Assembly (NCBI GenBank): GCA_036510065.1
Contig: DATCEO010000163.1
Span: 1-64,000 of the forward strand
Reading direction: 5' to 3'
Source: DASUBV01 sp036510065
GTDB lineage: Bacteria > Actinomycetota > Actinomycetes > Streptosporangiales > Streptosporangiaceae
Length of the DNA: 64,000 bases
Positions 7,638 to 19,619 of this stretch are shown here, one piece after another (positions within the stretch are counted from its first letter, which is position 1; every line of letters starts with the position of its first letter). The position numbers and the translations under genes were made by a program. A model generated the notes under the pieces. It was given only the letters and a program-made list of their open reading frames with translations. It did no database searches and was not told the origin of the DNA.

Positions 7638-8642
7638 GTGACCGACGCGGGGAACTGGGGGAGCGGAGGGCCGGCGGCCGAGCTGCGGCCCATGCTCGCG
7701 ACCGCGGGCCAGCTACCTCCCGACGACGGCAGCTGGGCCTACGAGATGAAGTGGGACGGCCTGCGGGCGCTCAGCTACATGGAGGACGGCGCGGTCCGGC
7801 TGGTCTCGCGAACCGGGCGCGATATCACGTACGTCTACCCCGAGCTGGAGGGCCTCGCCGCCGCCATCCGCGAGGCGGGAGCCTCGGGTGCCGTACTCGA
7901 CGGCGAGATCGTGGCCTTCGGTGGCGAGCAGTGGCCGAGCTTCGAGGCGCTGCAGCAGCGCATGAACATCAGCTCCGCGGCGGAGGTGCGGACCCTGATG
8001 GCTCAGGTGCCGGTCAGTTATCTCGTCTTCGACGTGCTAGCGCTGAACGATCATTCCCTCCTTGACCTGCCCTACCGGGACCGCCGGGCGCTGCTGGACG
8101 AGCTGGGCCTGCATGACCGGAGCTGGCAGACGCCGCCCGCCTTTATCGGGGAATCCGGCACGGCCGTCCAGGCGGTGTCCCGTCAGCAGGGACTGGAAGG
8201 GGTCCTGGCCAAGCGGCTGCGGTCTCGCTATGAGCCCGGCAGGAGGTCGGCCAGCTGGATCAAGGTGAAGAACGTCCGCCGCCAGGAAGCGGTCGTCGGC
8301 GGCTGGAAGCCGGGCGAGCGCGGTCGCGCGGGCCAGATCGGGTCGCTGCTGGTCGGCGTGAACGGCCCGGAGGGCTTCAGCTACGCCGGCCACGTCGGGA
8401 CCGGCTTTACCCAGCAGACCCTGCGAATGCTCGCGGGCCGGCTGGAGCCGCTGCGCCAGGGCACCTCGCCGTTCGCCACGGAGGTCCCCCCGGAGCACGC
8501 CCGGGCCGCTCGCTGGGTCGAACCCCGGCTGGTCGTCGAGGTCGCGTTCACCGAATGGACCAAGGCCGGCCGGCTGCGCGCGGCGTCCTACAAGGGGCTG
8601 CGCGATGACAAGGACCCGGCGGAAGTAGTCCGCGAGCTCTGA
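7638..8642 (+). CDS. ATP-dependent DNA ligase (LigD ligase-domain type)
   Basis: A 334-residue ligase consisting of the adenylation domain and OB-fold only. The adenylated lysine is Lys38 in motif I (EMKWDGLRAL). Other nucleotidyltransferase motifs follow in order: SRTGRD, LDGEIVAF, YLVFDVLALN, EGVLAKR and WIKVKN. Such ligases correspond to the ligase module of LigD, used in non-homologous end joining with Ku, but polymerase and nuclease modules and a ku gene are absent here. The start is GTG. Its last 55 bp overlap the 3' end of the convergent hydantoinase-like gene. Confidence 0.88.
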   Translation: MTDAGNWGSGGPAAELRPMLATAGQLPPDDGSWAYEMKWDGLRALSYMEDGAVRLVSRTGRDITYVYPELEGLAAAIREAGASGAVLDGEIVAFGGEQWPSFEALQQRMNISSAAEVRTLMAQVPVSYLVFDVLALNDHSLLDLPYRDRRALLDELGLHDRSWQTPPAFIGESGTAVQAVSRQQGLEGVLAKRLRSRYEPGRRSASWIKVKNVRRQEAVVGGWKPGERGRAGQIGSLLVGVNGPEGFSYAGHVGTGFTQQTLRMLAGRLEPLRQGTSPFATEVPPEHARAARWVEPRLVVEVAFTEWTKAGRLRAASYKGLRDDKDPAEVVREL

Positions 8643-10162
8643 GACCCGTCCGCGAGCCAGGAGGTCCGGTCCGCGAGCCCCGAGCTAGCCCTGAGCGCCG
8701 AAGCTAACCTGCGGCTGACTCCGCGGGTTGCCCCGCGGCTTACCCACCGGCCCTGGCCTGGCTGGACCGTGGGCCGCCCGGCGGTCAGGACGACCTGGCC
8801 GCGGCGCAGGACGAACCGCGGCCAGCCCTGCACCTCCCAGCCGTCATACACCGAGTAGCCGGCCCGCGAGTGCATCCGCGCCCCGTCGATCGTCTCGCGC
8901 TGCTGCGGGTCCCAGAGCACCAGGTCGGCGTCGGAGCCCTCGGCGATGACGCCCTTCCGCGGGTAGAGCCCGAACAGGCGGGCGGCGTTAGCGGAGGTCA
9001 GCTCGACGAACCTGTCCAGCGAGAGCCGCCCGGTGACGACGCCCTCGGAGAACAGCATCGGCATGAGCGTCTCGAGGTCGGCGACGCCCTGGCGCGCGGT
9101 CATCACGTCCAGGGCGGGGTCGAGCTTGGCGCTTAGAGTCCACGGAGCGTGATCGCTGCATACGGTGTCGATCTCGCCCGTGGCCAGCCCGCGCCACAGC
9201 GCGTCCCGGTCGGACCGGTCCCGCAGCGGCGGGGCGCCCACGTATTTCGCGGCGTCGGGCTCGGTGAAGCGCTCCCTGGTCAGGTGCAGGTACAGCGGCC
9301 TGGTCTCCACGTAGACCGGCAGCCCCTCGGCCCGGGCCCGGCGGCACCGGTCCAGCGCGGCCGCCGAGGACAGGTGCACGACGTAGACGGGCGCGCCGGT
9401 GGCGGCGGCCAGTTCGATGGCCTGGTCGACGGCCGTGACCTCGGCGCTGACGGGGCGGGCGTCGGGGAAGTAGGTCACCGCGCCGCGGCCGGAGGCGATC
9501 AGCTCGCGGCCCGTCCGCTCGAGGACCTCGGCATCTTCGCAATGCACGAGGGTGATGGCTCCCGCCGCGCCGGCGGCCGCGATGGCCTCGGCCAGGCCCG
9601 GCGTCCCCGGCGCGTACCGGGGATCGACCAGGAACACCTTGAGGCTGGTGTGCCCGGCTGCGGCCAGCCCGGCGATCTCGGCGGCCGCGCCATTGCCCAG
9701 CTCACCGGCCAGCACCGGATGCAGGAACCAGTCCGCCGCTGCCGCTGCGCTGGCGGCCGCCATCTCGCGGCCGATGGCCATGGTCATGGACTCGCCGGGC
9801 CGCGCGAACGTCATGTTCCCGATGGTGGTGATGCCTCCGGCGATGGCGGCGAGTGAGCCGGTCCAGAAGTCGTCGACCCAGGCCGGTTCCTGGTCACCGG
9901 GCTCCGCTGCCGGGTCCGCCGCCGGATCCGCGGCCGGGTCAGCGGTCACGAGGTGCACATGGGCGTCAACGCCGCCCGGCATGACCAGCAGCCCGCTCGC
10001 GTCGAGCTCGTCCTGGCCCGTCATGGCGCCGCCCAGCTGGGCGATCCGCCCGTCGCGGACGCCGACGTCGGCGATCTCCCGGTGGCCGGGGCTGACGATC
10101 GTCCCGCCGCGGAGGACCAGATCGTGCCGGGAGCCGGGGTCATCACGAGTCACAGCCACCAC
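8588..10162 (-). CDS. Dihydropyrimidinase/hydantoinase-type cyclic amidohydrolase
   Basis: A 524-residue amidohydrolase-superfamily enzyme. Metal ligands are visible: HVH in GGVDAHVHL, the Lys of TSLKVFLVDPR expected to be carboxylated, the His of LVHCED, the His of VYVVHLSS, and the Asp of CSDHAPW. It should hydrolyse the ring amide of a dihydropyrimidine, hydantoin or allantoin; the exact substrate cannot be read from the sequence. A DPAADPAADPAAEP insertion lies after the HVH motif. The C-terminus extends about 60 residues past the normal end and runs antisense into the ligase gene. It is 15 bp downstream of the lipoprotein gene on the same strand, so the two are probably co-transcribed. 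Confidence 0.85.
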   Translation of the reverse strand: MVAVTRDDPGSRHDLVLRGGTIVSPGHREIADVGVRDGRIAQLGGAMTGQDELDASGLLVMPGGVDAHVHLVTADPAADPAADPAAEPGDQEPAWVDDFWTGSLAAIAGGITTIGNMTFARPGESMTMAIGREMAAASAAAAADWFLHPVLAGELGNGAAAEIAGLAAAGHTSLKVFLVDPRYAPGTPGLAEAIAAAGAAGAITLVHCEDAEVLERTGRELIASGRGAVTYFPDARPVSAEVTAVDQAIELAAATGAPVYVVHLSSAAALDRCRRARAEGLPVYVETRPLYLHLTRERFTEPDAAKYVGAPPLRDRSDRDALWRGLATGEIDTVCSDHAPWTLSAKLDPALDVMTARQGVADLETLMPMLFSEGVVTGRLSLDRFVELTSANAARLFGLYPRKGVIAEGSDADLVLWDPQQRETIDGARMHSRAGYSVYDGWEVQGWPRFVLRRGQVVLTAGRPTVQPGQGRWVSRGATRGVSRRLASALRASSGLADRTSWLADGSQSSRTTSAGSLSSRSPL

Positions 10163-10177
10163 CGCATCCTGCCACGG

Positions 10178-10885
10178 CTACCAGCTGCCGGCCGCGATCG
10201 CGGAGATCCCGGCGGGCGCCTCGATGTCGTACCGGTCGGCTGCGCTGGCCCAGCCCGGTGCGGTGAGCACCGTGCCGCCCGCGATGCCGGTGTAGGTACG
10301 GCCGCCGACCGTGGCGGTGGCCGCCCCGCCATCTAGCCGCAGCCGGGCGGGCACCCCGGTCGGCGCCGCCAGGCGCACCCGGCTCGCCCCGCCGGCCAGC
10401 ACGATGGTTACGGTGCCGTGCGGGCGAGGCAGCCGCATCGTGATCTGGCTCGATCCAGCGGTGAAGTCCGCGCCGCGCAGCTGGCCGCGGCCCAGGTACA
10501 CCGACGTCCGGGCCGAGCCGCCGCTGAACGTCAGCCGCCAGGCGACGCCGGAGTTCAGCGTCAGCGCGACCGTGTCCGGGCCGCCAGTTCCCGTGCTGTC
10601 CAGCCGCAGCCGGGCGGTGCGGCCGACGACCAGGTCCGGCCAGATGCCGGCGTCGGCGGGCGTCGACGCCCGCAGCAGGTCGACGCCCAGCCGCCCGGTG
10701 GTCACCGTGATGCTGGTCGCTCCGGTCAGCACGTCCAGCTCGGCGTGCTGGCGTCCGTCCCGGGACGCCGTCACCACGTGCGCTGCGCTCGACGAGCAGC
10801 CGGTCATGGCTACGCCGCCCAGCGCGACAGCCCCAGCCAGGGCCAGCCGGGCGGCGAAGGCGGTCGGGGCGGCGGTGATAAACAC
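10178..10885 (-). CDS. Putative secreted lipoprotein of unknown function
   Basis: A 235-residue exported protein. The N-terminus is a signal peptide with a lipobox-like GVAMTGC, so Cys30 may be lipidated. The rest is rich in beta-strand-forming Thr, Val and Gly, with repeated blocks of the type ARLRLD and TVTIVLAGGASRVRL; this suggests an all-beta fold like DUF2154/adhesin-type domains. I do not recognise the family with certainty. It precedes the amidohydrolase gene by 15 bp and probably starts that operon. Confidence 0.65.
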   Translation of the reverse strand: MFITAAPTAFAARLALAGAVALGGVAMTGCSSSAAHVVTASRDGRQHAELDVLTGATSITVTTGRLGVDLLRASTPADAGIWPDLVVGRTARLRLDSTGTGGPDTVALTLNSGVAWRLTFSGGSARTSVYLGRGQLRGADFTAGSSQITMRLPRPHGTVTIVLAGGASRVRLAAPTGVPARLRLDGGAATATVGGRTYTGIAGGTVLTAPGWASAADRYDIEAPAGISAIAAGSW

Positions 10886-11280
10886 GGCAGCCAGGTGCCC
10901 GGCCGCGCGGGCCTTACACGCGGTAACCTGAAGCCTTTTGGGGGTCCCAGCACCTAAAGGGCTTCAATATCCCGAGTTGGCGCCTGCGGCGGGCGACGTA
11001 AGAGCCGCAGCCGGGTTTGCGGGCGGTGCGCCGGGGCAATGGCGGCCCTGTGATATCGACCGGGCAGCAAGCATGCCGGGCCGCCGGGCTGGGAGAATGC
11101 CGTGCCCGCCCGCCATGGGGCCGCCTGGCTTTACCGTTGAGACGCTGGCTTTACCGCTGAGTTGCCACCCCGGTACGCAGCCGGCCTAACCGGCCGCGCG
11201 AGCCGTGGCGGATGAGATAGGACTAAGCAGGCGCTACGGGCAGGCGTTGCGGCCGGACAGGACAGGACGGACAGGAAACC
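10886..11280. other. Divergent intergenic region between the lipoprotein gene and glgX
   Basis: About 395 bp without a gene. It contains an imperfect inverted repeat (GAAGCC...GGCTTC, 10930-10965) close to the lipoprotein start and the 20-bp-period direct repeat listed separately. An A/G-rich ACAGGAAACC immediately before 11281 is the ribosome site of glgX. Confidence 0.5.
11125..11161 (+). repeat. Two 17-bp direct repeats, possible activator or repressor site
   Basis: CTGGCTTTACCG(T/C)TGAG occurs at 11125-11141 and again at 11145-11161 with one mismatch. The 20-bp period places both copies on nearly the same face of the helix. They lie about 120 bp upstream of glgX, where a promoter-proximal regulator could bind. 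No known binding motif is recognised. Confidence 0.5.
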
Positions 11281-13462
<2,182 letters not shown>

Positions 13463-13470
<8 letters not shown>

Positions 13471-16081
13471 GCCGCCCGTGCCTGAGCCGCCCGTGCCTGA
13501 GCCGACGGCCGGGGCCCCCGTCTCGACCTACCGGCTGCAGCTGCACCGCGAGTTCGGCTTCGCGCAGGCGGCTGCCGCTGCGGGCTACCTGGCCGCGCTC
13601 GGCGTCAGTCACGTGTACGTCTCGCCGATCCTGCAGGCCGCGCCCGGCTCGATGCACGGCTACGACGTGGTCGATCACTCACGCGTCTCAGCGGATCTCG
13701 GCGGCGAGGACGGGTTCCGGGCCATGGTGGCGGCCTTCCGCCAGCACGGCCTGGGCATCGTGGTCGACATCGTGCCCAATCACATGGGCATCGGCGCGCC
13801 CGAGTCGCAGAACCGCCAGTTCTGGTCGGTCCTGGCCATGGGACCCGGCTCGCCGTACGCGCACTGGTTCGACATCGACTGGGCCGCCCGCGGCGGCCGG
13901 CTGCTGCTGCCCATCCTGGCCGGGCCGGTCAGTGACTGCGCCGCCGACCTCAAGGTAGATCGCGCGGGCGCCGGCGGTGACTCCGCCGACCCGGCTGACC
14001 CCGGGGAGCCGGTCCTGCGGTACTTCGAGCACGTGCTGCCGCTGCTGCCGGGCACGGCGGACCTGCCGCTGGCCGAGCTCGTGGCGGCCCAGCACTACGA
14101 GCTGGCCGACTGGCGTACCGCCGCCACTGACCTGAACTGGCGGCGGTTCTTCGACATCACCTCCCTGATCGGCGTCCAGGTCCAGGAGGCCGACGTCTTC
14201 GCCGCTACCCATGGCCTGCTGCTGGGCCTGCACGCCGAGGGCCTGATCGACGGCCTGCGCGTCGATCACCCCGATGGCCTGGCCGACCCGCGCGGTTACC
14301 TGCGGCAGCTGTCCACCGCCACGAGCGGGGCCTGGACCGTCGTCGAGAAGATCCTGACCGGCGACGAGGTCCTGCCGGCCGACTGGGACTGCGCCGGCGC
14401 CACCGGGTACGACAGCCTGGCCATGACGGGCGGGCTGTTCACCGACGCCGCCGGCGGCCCCGCGCTCACCCGGGAGTACACGGCCTTCACCGGCGGCCCC
14501 GATTCGTTCGACCCGGTCGCGGAGGCGGCTAAGCGGGAGATCGCCGGGGGCTCCCTGAACGCCGAGGTGGCGCGGCTGGCCCGGGTGGCCGAGCTGGCCG
14601 CGCAGGCCGGCGAGCAGGCCCTGGCCGGCGTCGGCCCGCAGGACCTGCGCGCCGCGCTGACCGAGCTGCTCACCGCCATGCCCGTTTACCGGGCCTACGT
14701 CGTTCCCGGCGAGCCGCCGCCGGCCGAGTCCGTCGCCATCGTCACGGCGGCCGCGCGGACGGCCCGGGCTCGCCTGCCCGGTCGGCTGCACCCCGCCCTG
14801 GACGCCATCGCGGCCCTGGTCCTGGACGCCGGCGGCGCCGATGGCGGCGTCGTCCGGGCCGAGCTGTCCGTCGGGTTCCAGCAGACCTGCGGCCCGGTCA
14901 TGGCCAAGGGCGTTGAGGACACCGCGTTCTACCGGTGGTCGCGGCTGACCGCGCTGAACGAGGTGGGCGGCGAGCCGGGCCGGCTCGGGATCAGCCCGGC
15001 GGCGTTTCACGCCTTCGCGGCGCGGCTGGCCCATGACTGGCCGGCCACCATGACCACGCTGTCCACTCACGACACCAAGCGCGGCGAGGATCTGCGCGCC
15101 CGGCTGGCCGTCCTGGCCGAGCGGCCGGACGAGTGGGCGGCCGAGGTGACCCGCTGGCACGAGCTGTCCACCGGGCTGGGTGCTGGCGAGGTACCCGAGC
15201 CGGACACCGAGTACCTGATGTGGCAGACGCTGGCTGCCGCCTGGCCGGTCGACCCGGGCCGGCTCACGCAGTACCTGCGCAAGGCCATGCGCGAGGCGAA
15301 GACGCGCACGTCCTGGGTGCAGCCCGACGAGGGCTACGAGGCGGCCGTGCTGAGCCTGGCTCACGCCGCCATCGCCGATCCGGAGCTGGCCGGGCGGATC
15401 GCTGCTTTCGCGGCCCGGATCGAGCCGGACGCACGGGTCAACTCGCTCGGCGCCAAGCTGGTCCAGCTCACGATGCCCGGCGTGCCCGACAGCTACCAGG
15501 GCTGCGAGCTGAGCAGTTTCTCGCTGGTCGACCCGGACAACCGGCGCCCGGTGGATTTCGCGCGCCGCATCGAGCTGCTGGCGCTGCTGGACGACGCCAC
15601 CGAATTCGCGGGCCCCGCCCTGGACGGCCCCGCCCTGGACCACGCCGCCCTGGGCCGGGCCGCCCTGGACGGCCAGAAACTGCTGGTCACCTCCCGGGCG
15701 CTGCGGCTGCGCCGCCAGCACCCGGACTGGTTTGCCGGCCGCTATGAGCCACTGGCGGCCGCCGGGCCGGCCGCCGAGCATGTCGTCGCCTTCGCCCGCG
15801 GCGGTCATGCCGTCACCGTCGTGACCCGGCTCCCGGCCGGGCTGGCGCGCCGGGGCGGCTGGGCCGACACCGTGCTGCCACTGCACTTGCTGCCAGCACT
15901 GCCCGGGCCGGCCACCCCGCCCGGGGGCGGCTCCGATGGACCGGCCCGGTCCTGGCGGGACGTGCTGACCAGCACCGTGCACGCCGGCCCCGAGCTGCAC
16001 CTGGGCCGGCTTACCGAGCAGCTCTCCGTCGCCCTGCTGGTGCCCGACCCGGTTGCCAGGCGGCCCGATCACGTTTTCTAG
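13463..16081 (+). CDS. treY: Maltooligosyl trehalose synthase TreY
   Basis: An 872-residue GH13 enzyme that isomerises the reducing-end alpha-1,4 linkage of a maltodextrin into an alpha,alpha-1,1 linkage. Family landmarks are STYRLQLHREFGF at the N-terminus, VDIVPNHMGI, the nucleophile Asp in GLRVDHPDGLADP, the acid/base Glu in VVEKIL, and STHDTKRGEDLRAR. The GTG at 13463 overlaps the glgX stop (8 bp) and restores the family N-terminus after a short Pro-rich leader with a PEPPVPEP repeat. A small duplicated LDGPALD segment lies near residue 715. It forms an operon with glgX and treZ. Confidence 0.95.
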
Positions 16082-16090
16082 GGTGCCCAC

Positions 16091-17827
16091 ATGACCGAGT
16101 TTCGGGTGTGGGCCCCGGCGGCATCCCGCGTAGCGCTGCACGTGGCCGACGGCGCTCACCCCATGGCCCCCGACGATGGTGACTGGTGGGTGACCGACCT
16201 GCCGGACGCCGGACCGGAGACGGACTACTCCTACCAGCTCCATGACGGGGGTGACCTGCTGCCGGACCCGCGCTCCGCGTGGCAGCCCGCCGGGGTGCAG
16301 GGCCCGAGTCGCCTCTATGACCATGGCGCGTTCGGCTGGACCGACGCGGGCTGGCGCGGCATCCCGCTCGCCGGATCGGTCATCTACGAGCTACATGTCG
16401 GCACGTTCACGCCCGCCGGGACCTTCGACGCCGCGATCGAGCGCCTCGACCACCTCGTCGACCTCGGCGTCGATGCCGTGGAACTGATGCCCGTGGCCGC
16501 GTTCCCCGGCCAGCACGGCTGGGGCTATGACGGGATCGCGCTGTGGGCCGTGCACGAGCCCTACGGCGGCCCGGACGGGCTCAAGCGGCTGGTCGACGCC
16601 TGCCATGCCCGCGGCCTGGTCGTCTTCCTCGATGTGGTCTACAACCATGTGGGGATCGGCAACCGGCTCGCGGACTTCGGGCCGTATTTCACCGACGCGC
16701 ACACCACGCCGTGGGGTCAGGCGGTGAACCTGGACCAGCCCGGCTCGGACGAGGTCCGGGCCTTCGTCATCGACAATGCGCTGATGTGGCTGCGCGACTA
16801 TCACCTCGACGGGCTGCGCCTGGACGCGGTGCACGCCATGGAAGACCGCCGTGCGCTGCCGCTGCCGGAGGAACTGTCCGGCCGGGTCGATGCCCTGGCC
16901 GCGCACCTGGGCCGCGAGCTGGTGCTGATTGCCGAGTCCGATCTCAACGACCCGCGGCTGGTAACCGCGCGCGAGGCCGGCGGCTACGGGCTGGACGCCC
17001 AGTGGAGCGACGACTTCCATCACGCCCTGCACTGCGCCATCACCGGCGAACGTCAGGGCTACTACGCCGACTTCGGCTCGATGGCGGCCCTGGCCAAGAC
17101 GCTGACCAGGGTGTTCTTCCATGACGGCACCTGGTCGTCGTTCCGCGGCAGGTCCTACGGCCGCCCCGTCGACCTGCTGCGCATCCCGGCCCAGCGGTTC
17201 CTGGGCTACCTGCAGGACCACGACCAGATCGGGAACCGGGCGGTCGGGGACCGGATCGCCGACCTGGTCCCGGCCGGACTAGTCAAGGTGGGCGCCGGGC
17301 TAGTGCTCACCGCCCCGTTCACGCCGATGCTGTTCATGGGCGAGGAGTGGGGGGCCGATACGCCCTGGCAGTACTTCACCGACCACGAGGAAGCCTGGCT
17401 GGCCACGGCCGTCGCGGAGGGACGCCGCCACGAGTTCGCCGCGCACGGCTGGGCCGCCGCCGACGTCCCCGATCCGCAAGACCCTAAGACCTTCCTGCGC
17501 TCCAAGCTGGACTGGTCCCAGCTGGCCGGCGAGCCGCACGCCGAGATCCTGGCCTGGTACCGGGAGCTGATCGCGCTGCGCCGGGACCGGCCCGAGCTGA
17601 CCGATCCCCGGCTGGACCAGACGCAGGTCAGCTACGACGAGGACGCGCGGTGGCTGGTCATCGCGCGCGGCCGGCTGCTGATCGTGGCCAGCCTGGGCGG
17701 GGCGCCCCTGACGGTGCCGCTGCCCGATCCGCCCACCGCCCTCCTGGCGGCGTCGCGACCGGGCGTGACGATGGGGGAGACCACGGTCACCATGCCCGGC
17801 GCATCGCTAGCCGTCCTGGAGGCATAA
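16091..17827 (+). CDS. treZ: Maltooligosyltrehalose trehalohydrolase TreZ
   Basis: A 578-residue GH13 enzyme that releases trehalose from the TreY product. The N-terminal CBM48-like domain (FRVWAPAASRVALHV) precedes the barrel. The catalytic Asp lies in LDGLRLDAVHAM, the Glu in VLIAESDLNDPR and the third carboxylate in YLQDHDQIGNRA. It starts 9 bp after the treY stop, completing the glycogen-to-trehalose operon. The C-terminal beta domain appears complete, so the pathway should be functional. The product, trehalose, is a stress protectant and spore sugar in actinomycetes. Confidence 0.95.
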   Translation: MTEFRVWAPAASRVALHVADGAHPMAPDDGDWWVTDLPDAGPETDYSYQLHDGGDLLPDPRSAWQPAGVQGPSRLYDHGAFGWTDAGWRGIPLAGSVIYELHVGTFTPAGTFDAAIERLDHLVDLGVDAVELMPVAAFPGQHGWGYDGIALWAVHEPYGGPDGLKRLVDACHARGLVVFLDVVYNHVGIGNRLADFGPYFTDAHTTPWGQAVNLDQPGSDEVRAFVIDNALMWLRDYHLDGLRLDAVHAMEDRRALPLPEELSGRVDALAAHLGRELVLIAESDLNDPRLVTAREAGGYGLDAQWSDDFHHALHCAITGERQGYYADFGSMAALAKTLTRVFFHDGTWSSFRGRSYGRPVDLLRIPAQRFLGYLQDHDQIGNRAVGDRIADLVPAGLVKVGAGLVLTAPFTPMLFMGEEWGADTPWQYFTDHEEAWLATAVAEGRRHEFAAHGWAAADVPDPQDPKTFLRSKLDWSQLAGEPHAEILAWYRELIALRRDRPELTDPRLDQTQVSYDEDARWLVIARGRLLIVASLGGAPLTVPLPDPPTALLAASRPGVTMGETTVTMPGASLAVLEA

Positions 17828-17856
17828 CCGGCCCAAGGGCTAGGAGGGGACAAGCT

Positions 17857-19137
17857 ATGACGCAGGAGACCGGCGCGGGGCGCGCTCCCGCCATGTGGAA
17901 CGGGTTCGCGAACATGGCCGGCCTGGCCGCCGGCGGCGTCGTCACCATCACCGGCGGCGAGGGGTCGACCGTGTTCGACGCCGACGGACGGTCCTATCTC
18001 GATGCGCTGGCCAGCCTGTGGTACTGCAACATCGGGCACGGCCGGACCGCCCTGGCTGATGCCGCGGTCGCGCAGATGCGCCAGATCGCCGCCTTTCAGG
18101 TGTTCGAGACCTTCTCCAGCCGCCCGGCCGAGGCGCTCGCGCGCCGGGTCGCCGACCTGGCGCCGATGCCGGACACCAAGGTGTTCTTCACGCCGGGCGG
18201 GGGGTCGGACGCGATCGACACGGCCGCCAAGCTGGCCCGGGCCTACTGGCGCGCCGTCGGGCAGCCCGGCAGGCAGGTCATCATCGGCCGCTCGCACGCG
18301 TATCACGGCGTCAATGCCTACGGCACCTCGCTGTCCGGCATCCCCGCCAACGTCGAGGCCTTCAGCCCGCTGGTGCCGCTGGTGGAGCGCGTGCCCTGGG
18401 ACGACGCGGCCGCGCTGGAGAAGATGATCGCCCAGGTCCGGGCCGAGCGGGTGGCCGCGTTCTTCTGCGAGCCCGTGGTCGGCGCCGGCGGCGTGTACTT
18501 TCCGCCTGAGGGCTACCTGGCCCGTGTCCAGGAGATCTGCCGCGAGCAGGACGTACTGTTCGTCGCCGACGAGGTGATCACGGGCTTCGGCCGGGTCGGC
18601 AGCTGGTTCGCCAGCGAGCGCTTCGGGCTGGAGCCGGACATGATGACCGTGGCCAAGGGACTCACCTCCGGCTACGCGCCGCTAGGCGCGGTGCTGGCCG
18701 GGCCGCGGGTGGCTGAGCCGTTCTGGCGGCCGGGCTCAGCGGAGATCTTCCGGCACGGCTACACCTACCAGGCCCACCCCACCTCATGCGCCATCGGCCT
18801 GGCCAACCTCGAGATCCTCGAGCGCGAGCAGCTGGTGTCGCGCGTCCGGGAGCTGGAGCAGGTGCTGGCGGCCAAGCTCGCGCCACTGGCCAGTCACGAG
18901 CTGGTCGCCGAGGTGCGGACCGGCACCGGACTGCTGGCGGCGGTCGAGATCACGGCGGAGGCCAGGGCGGCCGACCCCGGCCTGGGTGCCCGGCTGGTGG
19001 CGCGCATCCGCGAGCTGGGCGTTATCACGCGGTTGCTGCGCGGCGTGGCATTGCAGGTCTCCCCGCCGTTCGTGATCACCGAGGCGGAGATGACGCAGAT
19101 CGCCCAGGTCTTCGCAGAGGCGCTGACGCAAGCATGA
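17857..19137 (+). CDS. Class III PLP-dependent aminotransferase (omega-transaminase type)
   Basis: A 426-residue fold-type I aminotransferase. The PLP lysine is Lys267 in TVAKGLTSGYAPLGAV, and the Asp that holds the pyridine nitrogen is in FVADEVITGFGRVG. Other landmarks are SLWYCNIGHG near the N-terminus and SHAYHGVNAYGTSLSG. These features fit the beta-alanine:pyruvate or amine:pyruvate group; substrate specificity cannot be read directly. The ATG at 17857 has a strong AGGAGGGG ribosome site. It is 29 bp after treZ and may be read through from it, though no functional link to trehalose is apparent. Confidence 0.88.
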   Translation: MTQETGAGRAPAMWNGFANMAGLAAGGVVTITGGEGSTVFDADGRSYLDALASLWYCNIGHGRTALADAAVAQMRQIAAFQVFETFSSRPAEALARRVADLAPMPDTKVFFTPGGGSDAIDTAAKLARAYWRAVGQPGRQVIIGRSHAYHGVNAYGTSLSGIPANVEAFSPLVPLVERVPWDDAAALEKMIAQVRAERVAAFFCEPVVGAGGVYFPPEGYLARVQEICREQDVLFVADEVITGFGRVGSWFASERFGLEPDMMTVAKGLTSGYAPLGAVLAGPRVAEPFWRPGSAEIFRHGYTYQAHPTSCAIGLANLEILEREQLVSRVRELEQVLAAKLAPLASHELVAEVRTGTGLLAAVEITAEARAADPGLGARLVARIRELGVITRLLRGVALQVSPPFVITEAEMTQIAQVFAEALTQA

Positions 19138-19619
19138 GGGAGCCCGGCCCCACCGCGGTCCCAGCGAGTTCAGGGCCGGAATGCGGCGATGGGGTGCGGG
19201 ACGCCTCGCCCCGTCCGGCGAGGTCATGGCTAGCCGGGGCAAGAGCAACGGTCCGGCCAGGGAGTCTCAGCAAGGTCAGGGCTGAGACCCTATAGACCGT
19301 GCCCACCGGAGTGCGGCTGAAAACGTTCGGCGGGCTTCCCCTTCTGTTACTGACTACAGAAGACCACCCGGTCATGCGCTTTCAGTGAGCTAGATATGGA
19401 GATACTGTGGAGGGCCTGTCGCCCATAACTGGACGTACCTGGCCCATCCCGGCCGCATTGCCGAGCATGTCCGCCGGTCTGGCGGAATCCGGGTGTCGGC
19501 CTGCCGCCGGCCAGGCTGTTGCCTGATGAGATCACCTCGCCTTGCGCGGGGACCCCGGCTCCCGGGAGATTGTTGACGTAAGCACCGAGATGCGAGTGCG
19601 TGAGTGCAGACGAGGTTTC
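19138..19619. other. Intergenic region upstream of the sigma-like gene
   Basis: About 480 bp without a convincing gene on either strand. The base composition is locally less GC-rich around 19320-19400 and 19560-19620, as expected for promoters. A GACGAGG ribosome site at 19609-19615 serves the next gene. I see no RNA gene or clear terminator. Confidence 0.45.

Noticed and set aside
13688..16324. Minus-strand open frame of 878 codons opposite treY
   Set aside because: It is the shadow of treY and treZ: composition is rich in Gly, Arg, Gln and His, with no domain-like pattern, while the plus strand carries clear GH13 motifs.
17857..19137. Class III aminotransferase as part of the trehalose pathway
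   Set aside because: Distance allows co-transcription, but there is no known role for such an enzyme in trehalose synthesis, so it is kept as a neighbour only.
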